Translations under genes and position numbers: made by a program
Origin: Methanosarcinales archaeon
GTDB taxonomy: Archaea; Halobacteriota; Methanosarcinia; Methanosarcinales; Methanocomedenaceae
Direction of reading: 5' to 3'
Length of the DNA: 5,548 nt
NCBI GenBank assembly: GCA_030614485.1
Contig: JAUWTY010000087.1
Location: forward strand, 1 to 5,548
Part shown: in pieces, positions 1 to 5,548 of the stretch
Layout: every line of letters starts with the position of its first letter
Position numbering within the stretch: the stretch's first letter is position 1
The notes under the pieces: generated by a model
The model's input: the letters and a program-made list of their open reading frames with translations, nothing else
Told to the model about the DNA's origin: nothing
Database searches by the model: none

Positions 1-117
1 GGGTTGGCGGATTACTTTGAAGTGATGAATGTCCAATCCCTTGATATTGATGGGGATGGTTATCCAAACGTCTGGGATTTTGATAATGATGGCGATGGCG
101 TAGAAGATAATATTGAT
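1..117 (+). repeat. TSP3-like calcium-binding loops, end of an upstream array
   Basis: Residues 1-39 hold the last units of an Asp-rich array. The opening GLADYFEV looks like the back half of a DxDxDGLxDxxE unit whose Asp ladder lies upstream of the window. It is followed by a loop with D15, D17, D19 and G20, and a denser ladder D26, D28, D30, D32, G33 and D36. Loops of this kind bind Ca2+ in thrombospondin type 3 and related repeats and stiffen linkers in secreted proteins. More units very probably lie 5' of base 1. The short spacing between the two loops differs from the 22-residue spacing seen later in the protein. Confidence 0.82.
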
Positions 118-3100
118 TCATCTCCTTTTGCCCATTCCTCATCCTACGATACTTTCAATTTTAATGTTAAAACAAATGGAAATCCCACATATATCGACTT
201 CCAGCTGCGACCCCAGAATCCTGATAATGTGAGGCTGGCTTTGCAGGAGTGGGACTGGCCGTATGATAATAAGGGTACGATGCAGGACTTGGATAATTCA
301 ACAGATGATGTGCAAGTTGTCCCCATGCTTGAACTCACAATGAGTTCTGTTCCTAATCAAACAGAGGTGACGGATTATGGCATTGGAATCTTTTCGAATA
401 CTGCGTATGTACCTCTTGTTCAGGTCCAGGGTCTTGGAGCAAATGCAGCCCTGGCTGGTAAAATGTTCTATCCTGAATCTGCACCTCTTGACCTCCAGGT
501 GAATGCAAGTCTTATCTGGCTGGTAATGGCAAAGACCGATTCTATGGAAAATGGAACTGTAATATCCGAAAACACAACCCTAATAAAATACCAGGAAAAC
601 TTTACGCTCACTGGTTTCAGTATTGAGGAGAGTTATGGTAGTGATGTCGGCCTGTTCTACAGTGATAGCATAAACCAAACGATAGCCACTAACTTTGTAA
701 TGGCATATTCGTTTTTAAGAAATAATCAATCTACTTTGTATGATATGCCTGCTGAATTCACTGATAATAACGTGAGTGTGACCTCAAAAATAGAAAGCTT
801 TTCGCATCGTGACCTGGCATTATTGAACATTACAACCAGAATGACACCTGATGCACTGAACTCGCTGCCAGGGGACAGGGTTCTTCCGGTTATTGCCGCA
901 TCTGAAAATAACTTCACAAAGAAAGAGTTGTCTGAGCTTGATTCAAGTTCTTATATTCTGGGAAATAACCTCACAGTAAACCTTAGGACCGAACCGATAA
1001 TTACCTTAAAAACGTTAAAGACAAACTGGTATAATACAACAAATCAGGAACCCCTTGAAATAAAAGATATTTTAACTGAGTTAAATAATTGGGGACAAGC
1101 AATGGGACTGGATGATGACACGATATCCTCCATGATGATCCTGGCAATTGCTTGGAATGTAGGTGAGTCAACAGTACCAAAAATTGGTGATGAAAGTACT
1201 GATTTTAATGTGGTTGAAACAATCAAGGTTGTTGACCTTGTTAATACAATCGTAGGTTCTACCTTTTTCTCGATTTCAGCTTTATCTGAGATTATAGGTA
1301 TCGTGACTCAAGGAGTGTATAGGGTTTTCTTTTCATTAAATTACATTGGTGAAGTTTTCCAGGGTGCTTTGGCTATTGTGTTTTCTTCATCCAAAGCTTT
1401 GGATAAAGTTGTATCTGTCTTTGGGACTATTGCTAAATTTGCAAACGGATTGGGGAAAGTTCTTACTGTTATTGCTGCCATCACAATGGTAATAGGATTC
1501 GTGTTTGATATTGGTTTTGCAATTTGGGGTTTCTTTAAAATTGCAATGAGTGAAGGATGGTCATCAACAGGCACTTTCCAGGGAGCTGTTTATGCTACAA
1601 TTATGGGTGTATATGCAATTAGTCTTTTAGTCATTGGAATAATATTGCTGGCAGTGGCATTCATTCCTGTTGTAGGGTGGATAATTGCACTGGTTGGAGG
1701 GATTATCATGGGAGTGATTGCATTGACCGACTTTATACTGGGATTCTTTGGTATTGGAATTTCGAATCTGGTAGAAAAGTTAGTGAGTACATTCCATCAA
1801 ACTTACAGGAATACTGAATTTTCCCTTGATGTTATTAATTCCTCAATTGACATTAATGATCACAATAAAAATGGATTCAACGTGGGAGACAGGATAACAT
1901 TCAGCAGTTTTATTAACGGTACAGTTTTAAGAACATCTGCCGGTACATGGGAAGATGTTAAAGAAAGTTATGTTATCCCTCATTATAATGTCAAGCGGTG
2001 GATGACCGAAGATACACCATATGCATATTGGGTTTCACCATATGGTAGTTTTACCAACAATGTATCGTACTCTGAAATAAACCCTGATTCCAAGAACACC
2101 ACATACGAGATAGGTGCATGGATAGAACCAAAATGGGGTACCATTAACTTCCCTCTGGCTATCCTTTTTGAAGCTGATTATAAAATAATCTATACTGATA
2201 GGAGAATTGAATGGGATTTCTGGAACGGTTATAAATATACACGCCTGAACCAAACAGGAACCACCCAAAATGAGCTTGACACGCTCTATTTTGATGTACT
2301 TCCAGAAAATATCAATGATTTTGCCAACTGGTATCCGTTATCATCACTAGATAGAGATCACGATGGGCTTGCCAATAATATAGACCCCTATCCATGGAGC
2401 TGGGATAGCGATAGTGACGGGTTGAGCGATATATTTGAACTGGACATTATTGGGTCTGATCCGGGAAATGCTGATAAGGATGGTGACGGGTTGAATGATA
2501 GAATGGAACTTATCTACGGTACGAACTTGACAGAATGGGATTCTGACGGGGACAATTTATCAGATTACAAAGAGATCAATGGTTGGGACATCAATTTCAA
2601 TTACAGCGGCCAATCCTTTAACATGACCGTACACTCTGACCCGCTGATGCAAGATACCGATGGCGACGGTGTGGATGACCAGATGGAATACTGGAGTTTC
2701 CTCAATCCCAGGTCGAGGGACTCAGATGGTGACGGTGTCGACGACGAGCCAAATCCAAAGGTTATGACCTATGTTAATTTTGAAACTAAATGGGGTACAG
2801 AGGGTACTGGGGATGGGCAATTCGATCATCCTAAATCAGTGGCTGTAGATGATGACGGTTATGTATATGTTGCTGATTCAGGAAATAAACGCATCCAGAA
2901 ATTCGATTCCAATGGCAACTTCATTACAAAATGGGGTAGTAATGGTACAGGAGACGGACAGTTTATAGACCTGAATGATGTGGCAGTTGATACAAATGGT
3001 AATATCTATGTAGCAGAAAATCACTGGAGTTCTGTATCACCTAATGATATGCGCATCCAGAAGTTCGACTCCAATGGGGTTTTTATTACCTCATGGTGGA

Positions 3101-5548
3101 GTAACTCTTCTGTCATGGCAGTTGATGCTGAAGGTTATGTCTACTCTCCCGCAAGAACAAACTTCTGTATTGATAAATTTTATCCTAACGGAACCCTCAT
3201 TAAAACATCATGGTGTGGGGGTGCATTAGGAATGGAAGTGGGAATTACAGCACTTGCTGTTGATGCTGATGGTAATGTCTATGTAACTGACGGGTTTGAT
3301 TTGTGGAATACCGGTATCTTCAAATTTGATTCCAACGGAACCTTCATTAAAAGATGGGGGAGTGAGGGATATCTGGATAAGAATTTCACAAACGATAGGG
3401 GATCAGGATGGCCTGAAGGTTTGGCAGTGGACGAAAAAGGGTTTGTTTACATAGCTGATACATTTAATAACCACATCCAGAAGTTTGACTCCGGTGGCTG
3501 GTTTGTCACCAGATGGGGGCAATATGGTACTGAAGACGGATTTTTCATTAATCCAACAGGAATAGCTGTTGATAAACAAGAAAATGTCTATATCAGCGAG
3601 GGATTTTGGACCAGCGGAAACCGCATCCAGAAGTTCTCCCAGATAACAGATATTCCACCCCGTAATGTATCAGATACCATTGACACCGATGGCGATGGAT
3701 TGACTGACATGAACGAAACCAGGGGCTGGAATGTAACCTTTACCAATGTAAGTGGCACCTTCTCGCTTCATGTCACAAGCGAGTTTTTGGCAAATGATAC
3801 GGATTTCGATGTACTTTCTGATCTTGATGAGTATAACCATTCATCAAATCCCAGAGATGTTGATACCGACGATGACGGGCTTAACGATTATGTTGAGATG
3901 ATACTGGGTACGAATATTACCCATTATGATACCGATGGTGAAGGCCTGGACGACGGCACTGAGATCTCTTTCGGCAGTGACCCCACAAAAGTGGATACTG
4001 ATGATGATGGACTCACTGATTTAGAAGAGTTCAATTATTCCTCTGACCCAAAGAAAAAGGATACAGACGGAGACGGATTGAAGGATAAGGATGAAAAGGA
4101 CTTTAAATCGAATCCCAGGGATCCGGATTCAGATGGAGACCTCATGTTCGATGGGACAGAGAAGAATAAGAGTACAGACCCATGGAACCCGGATTCGGAT
4201 GGCGATGGTTTGCCGGACGGGTATGAATTACTTTATAACACCAGTGCAACGAATAACGATACCGATAAAGACGGTGTGCCTGATGGTGAGGAGATTGACA
4301 ACAGGATGGACCCATTGAACAATGATACTGATGGTGATGGGCTGAACGACTCTCAGGAGCTTGAAAAGGGTACAAACCCGCTAAGCGGTGATACAAAGGG
4401 TAACGGATTGAACGATTCTGAAGATCCATACTCATTTGCACCCAACGTGGATAGGATCTGGGTTGCTTATGACCCGGATGATGACACCGAGCAGCTTATT
4501 GAAAACCTTGAAAAGTATACCAATGTAACCGTCTTCCAGCCAGGTGAAATCCAAAACTATTCCAGTAAACCTAATATCCTACTTGTTGGGAGGCCGGAAC
4601 TGGAAAATAATACTGCCGGTAACATAATCTACAGTATTTTGAATGCCTCTTCACCGGATACCCTCGCCAGAATGCTGGAATCAGACTATGACAGGTTCTA
4701 TGTTGATTACGATATATGGAACACATCCCAGACCGTTGTCATGCTCTCACACCCCTACCCTTCGGACCATTATAAGGTATTGGACCTGTTCAAAACCCTT
4801 AACCAAACCATTGAATATCCAAATATAGTCAGTGATTTCAAAGCAGATGCCATACAGGAGATGGGGTCATTCATCATGGTCGAATTGAAAAACCCTGTGA
4901 AACCGTCAATCGAACTGATACCATACAATGAAACAAATATTCCACATAAATTTACTTATGGATTGTATGGAAATGAAATCGGTGTAAAATATCTGGATAT
5001 TAATGTCAGTGAAAATGTCATGAACGAAACTGTCAATAATGTAAAGCGGGCACTTATAGTTATTTATTATACTGCTGCAGATCTTGACAGAACAGGTGAT
5101 GGAGACGCTGATGGTCCAGGGGATATTGATGAGAAAACATTAGGTATCAACTGGTTCAATGACTCTGCCAACAAGTGGGAGAAACTATCAACTGATATGG
5201 ATTGGGTAAACAATATTGGAATAAATACGACAAATGATGTCATCTACGGCAGGGAATACGAGGGGTATGTCTGGGCAAACGTGTCCCATCTCAGTGTGTA
5301 TGGGCTTTCGGGGAGTGAAATAGAACCACAGCCCGATAAGCTAACTACAACGGAAGATGGAGTCCGTATTATTCCAATGTTTGAGGCGGTTCCGGAATTG
5401 ACTTTCTTCAAGCAAATATCGCTGTTGGCTGGTGTTGAGCAGAATATATCCGTTTCAAATGTTTCCGGCATATATGAAATAACTCTTAATCATCCTGAAA
5501 ATGCCAATCTGATGCTGTATCTTTCAAAAGTTAAATCCCTTCCTGCAG
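1..5548 (+). CDS. Giant multidomain TSP3/NHL-repeat cell-surface protein, partial at both ends
   Basis: Frame +1 is open for 1849 codons with no stop, and neither the start nor the end of the gene is in the window. The translation is coherent throughout: acidic, rich in Asp, Asn, Gly, Thr and Tyr, with only two Cys. Domain order is TSP3-like loops (1-39), beta-rich region (41-400), hydrophobic block (411-587), beta domain (604-780), TSP3-like array (784-915), six-bladed NHL propeller (924-1212), TSP3-like array (1228-1472), alpha/beta domain (1481-1635), and a beta domain with an EF-hand-like loop (1636-1771). About 50 N-x-S/T sequons, calcium-type loops and the scarcity of Cys point to an extracellular, probably S-layer-associated or membrane-tethered protein; the signal peptide must lie upstream. 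The codons (many ATA, AGG, AGA) suggest an archaeon. No catalytic motif, heme CxxCH or sorting signal is visible. The likely role, adhesion or cell-cell contact, is inferred from architecture only. The reading frame is very sure, the biological role is not. Confidence 0.96.
121..1200 (+). other. Unrecognised N-terminal beta-rich extracellular region
   Basis: Residues 41-400 follow the first calcium loops. Residues 41-330 alternate hydrophobic and polar residues like a beta-sandwich or string of beta domains, and residues 345-400 look more helical. A compact aromatic/acidic stretch at 69-112 (R70-P71, W84-D-W86-P87, D89, G92, D96, D98, P108-M-L-E-L) reads like the signature of a conserved domain. 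About a dozen N-x-S/T sequons (including N99, N119, N168, N184, N191, N200, N225, N242, N257, N276, N304, N323 and N345) indicate exposure to the glycosylation machinery outside the cell. There are no Cys. I cannot name the family; similar W-x-W-P, D/N-rich stretches seem familiar from archaeal surface proteins, but that is recollection, not a match. Confidence 0.5.
1231..1761 (+). other. Internal hydrophobic block, probable multi-pass membrane segments
   Basis: Residues 411-587 are strikingly hydrophobic and Gly/Ala/Ile/Val-rich, unlike the rest of the protein. By eye there are four candidate helices: about 412-436, 485-512, 528-556 and 558-586. The last two are joined by a tight turn (I555-P-V-V-G-W560) and carry small-residue patterns such as G566-G567-I-I-M-G570. 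The 437-484 connector carries R441, K465, K469 and K479, so it could be cytoplasmic under the positive-inside rule, leaving both flanking regions outside. No N-x-S/T sequon occurs between N345 and N613. This could be a membrane anchor within the protein, or a hydrophobic hairpin domain of the kind that inserts into a target membrane. Helix count and topology are inference. Confidence 0.7.
1810..2340 (+). other. Beta-rich extracellular domain after the hydrophobic block
   Basis: Residues 604-780 return to a polar, aromatic-rich, sequon-bearing composition (N613, N639, N687, N699 and N750). The start (EFSLDVINSSIDIND) and the following NKNGFNVGDRITFSS segment, with G629-D-R before a beta strand, resemble an Ig-like or CARDB-like sandwich in which a new domain opens with a description of a 'flow' of beta strands. 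The later part is rich in Trp and Tyr (W667, Y673-A-Y-W, W707, W712, W738, W741). It connects directly to the next calcium-loop array. The family is not recognised; the beta fold is inferred from residue pattern only. Confidence 0.45.
2350..2745 (+). repeat. TSP3-like calcium-binding array, six loops
   Basis: Residues 784-915 hold six loops with Asp at positions 1, 3 and 5, usually Gly at 6, and Asp/Asn at 9. They begin at D784, D802, D825, D847, D885 and D907. Most are followed by an acidic residue three positions after the ninth (E813, E836, E858, E896) and by an S/T-D/N-P-type turn before the next loop, the usual prokaryotic TSP3 pattern. Spacing is 18, 23, 22, 38 and 22 residues. The 38-residue unit (847-884) carries a 16-residue insertion with a GW-containing predicted beta hairpin. 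The D847 loop has Asn instead of Gly at position 6. The array leads straight into the NHL propeller and probably forms a rigid Ca2+-loaded stalk. Confidence 0.9.
2770..3636 (+). repeat. Six-bladed NHL-type beta-propeller
   Basis: Residues 924-1212 contain six NHL-type repeats with the core pattern xAVDxxGxVYVAD...RIQKFDSNGxFIxxWG. Core starts are about V947, V994, M1039, L1085, L1141 and I1188, giving units of roughly 40-55 residues. Blades 1, 2, 5 and 6 are typical, including the IQKF strand. Blade 3 is degenerate (short, no VAD, two Cys) and blade 4 has IFKF. The sequence begins with a lone outer strand (Y924 to W931, matching the FITKWG strand of other blades) and ends at IQKF1212 without one, so the first strand should close the ring with the last blade. 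NHL propellers usually bind proteins, glycans or other ligands through one face; no enzyme residues are evident. Confidence 0.93.
3682..4416 (+). repeat. TSP3-like calcium-binding array, eleven loops with 66-bp period
   Basis: Residues 1228-1472 contain eleven DxDxDGxxD-type loops starting at D1228, D1266, D1288, D1310, D1332, D1354, D1376, D1398, D1420, D1442 and D1464. The first step is 38 residues, and all nine later steps are exactly 22 residues (66 bp). Several units end in a (S/T)-D/N-P turn just before the next ladder. Some loops are altered: V1271 replaces Gly in the D1266 loop, E1314 replaces the third Asp in the D1310 loop, L1381 replaces Gly in the D1376 loop, and K1466 and N1468 weaken the last loop. 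Synonymous positions differ freely between units, so the duplication is old and kept at protein level. A long, rigid Ca2+-dependent rod is the likely structure. Confidence 0.93.
4441..4905 (+). other. Alpha/beta domain after the calcium-binding rod
   Basis: Residues 1481-1635 change character abruptly to alternating strands and helices: a strand RIWVAYD (1485-1491), a helix around 1494-1506, a strand VTVF, a strand NILLVGRPE (1525-1533) followed by a helix, then YDRFYVDYDIWN, a strand TVVMLSHP (1577-1584) and an amphipathic helix (about 1587-1600). The ILLVG-x-P turn followed by a helix, and later the TVVML...Y-x-x-LDLFK stretch, remind me of the Rossmann-like domains in archaeal S-layer proteins, but no decisive residues support the match. 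Sequons at N1508, N1536, N1548, N1574 and N1601 keep it on the extracellular side. An enzymatic role is not indicated. Confidence 0.45.
4906..5313 (+). other. C-terminal-type beta domain ending in HLSVYG
   Basis: Residues 1636-1771 form a beta-rich domain with the strand ALIVIYYT (1684-1691), an inserted Asp-rich loop, then KTLGINWFND...KWEKLS (1712-1730) and the closing VWANVSHLSVYGLSG (1757-1771). The order 'YYT, D-E-x-x-L-x-I-x-W-F, K-W-x-x-L, V-x-H-x-S-x-Y' resembles a domain I know from archaeal surface proteins, where it often sits near the C-terminus before a membrane-anchoring sorting segment. Here the protein continues at least 78 more residues, and no PGF-CTERM-like motif is visible before the window ends. 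Sequons N1643, N1668, N1675, N1720, N1742 and N1760 support surface exposure. Confidence 0.55.
5098..5133 (+). other. EF-hand-like calcium-binding loop
   Basis: Residues 1700-1711 match a complete 12-position EF-hand loop: Asp at 1 (D1700), 3 (D1702) and 5 (D1704), Gly at 6 (G1705), Asp at 9 (D1708) and Glu at 12 (E1711). Position 8, normally aliphatic, is Gly. The loop is preceded by D1694 and D1696. It sits between two strands of the C-terminal-type beta domain and is isolated from the TSP3-like arrays, so it probably ties that domain's hairpin with one Ca2+ ion. Confidence 0.7.
5314..5548 (+). other. Start of a further C-terminal segment, cut by the window end
   Basis: Residues 1772-1849 begin with a linker (E1773 to E1785, containing P and T) and continue with alternating strands, including VRIIPMFEAV and YEITLNHPENANLMLYLS, and sequons N1815 and N1820. 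The pattern suggests another small beta domain. The window stops inside it at a CTGCAG, so the true C-terminus and any membrane anchor are not visible. Confidence 0.4.

Noticed and set aside
1341..1574. Reverse-strand ORF opposite the hydrophobic block
   Set aside because: It is a shadow of the forward coding frame; the forward frame there is coherent and has no stops.
2035..2268. Reverse-strand ORF with two Cys-containing stretches
   Set aside because: It overlaps continuous forward coding sequence and has no recognisable motif or ribosome binding context.
2350..2745. Dockerin assignment for the Asp-loop pairs
   Set aside because: Dockerins have two loops with intervening helices. Here there are long chains at 22-residue spacing with S/T-D/N-P turns, which fits TSP3-like repeats better.
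4091..4318. Forward out-of-frame ORF within the calcium array
   Set aside because: It is a frame shadow of the repeat; Arg/Met-rich low-complexity translation and no start signal.
3796..4416. 66-bp tandem repeat as a possible CRISPR or DNA satellite
   Set aside because: Unit DNA sequences differ at most silent positions and only the protein pattern is conserved, so the periodicity is a coding repeat.
4142..4441. A 99-codon reverse-strand ORF, the longest stop-free start-to-stop ORF in the window
   Set aside because: It lies entirely antisense to the 66-bp calcium-binding array. The GAT/GAC-rich repeats lack reverse-strand stops in that frame, and the translation (His/Tyr/Ser/Arg-rich) has no domain features.
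5098..5133. RTX-type nonapeptide repeat
   Set aside because: There is one isolated loop with EF-hand ligand spacing, not tandem GGxGxDxUx units.
5543..5548. CTGCAG (PstI site) exactly at the window end
   Set aside because: It could reflect a cloning or windowing edge but carries no biological meaning, and a six-base site can occur by chance.
1..5548. Multiheme cytochrome or extracellular electron-transfer protein, as often found with large ANME surface proteins
   Set aside because: No CxxCH motif exists; the product has only two Cys, 16 residues apart.

Overview
The whole 5548-base window is a single protein-coding stretch. Frame +1 reads from base 1 to base 5547 (1849 codons) with no stop codon. 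It has no convincing start and no stop, so the gene is cut at both ends. There is no intergenic DNA, so no promoter, ribosome binding site, terminator, RNA gene or neighbouring gene can be seen. Residue numbers below count from the first codon of the window, not from the true start of the protein.

The product is a giant, Asp- and Asn-rich, nearly cysteine-free, modular extracellular or cell-surface protein. In order it holds: the tail of a calcium-binding TSP3-like (DxDxDGxxD) array (residues 1-39); a large unrecognised beta-rich region with many N-glycosylation sequons (about 41-400); a strongly hydrophobic block with probably several membrane helices (about 411-587); a second beta-rich domain (about 604-780); a second TSP3-like array (784-915); a six-bladed NHL-type beta-propeller (about 924-1212); a third TSP3-like array, strictly periodic at 22 residues (1228-1472); an alpha/beta domain (about 1481-1635); a beta domain carrying an EF-hand-like loop and ending in an HLSVYG motif (about 1636-1771); and the start of a further segment (1772-1849) that runs off the end.

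The organism is most likely a euryarchaeon related to methanogens or anaerobic methanotrophs (Methanosarcinales or an ANME-type lineage). This is an inference. It rests on moderate to low GC, heavy use of ATA for Ile and AGG/AGA for Arg, about 50 N-x-S/T sequons, and an architecture (TSP3 plus NHL plus an HxSVYG-type C-terminal domain) that I associate with large surface proteins of those archaea. A bacterial origin is not excluded.

The most notable features are the multi-helix hydrophobic block in the middle of an otherwise secreted protein, which coincides with a 268-residue gap in sequons; the NHL propeller sitting between two copies of the same 38-residue variant TSP3 unit; the exact 66-bp periodicity of the last array; and the only two cysteines of the product lying in one degenerate propeller blade. 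I infer a calcium-stiffened surface adhesin or contact protein, but no partner or biochemical activity can be read from the sequence.
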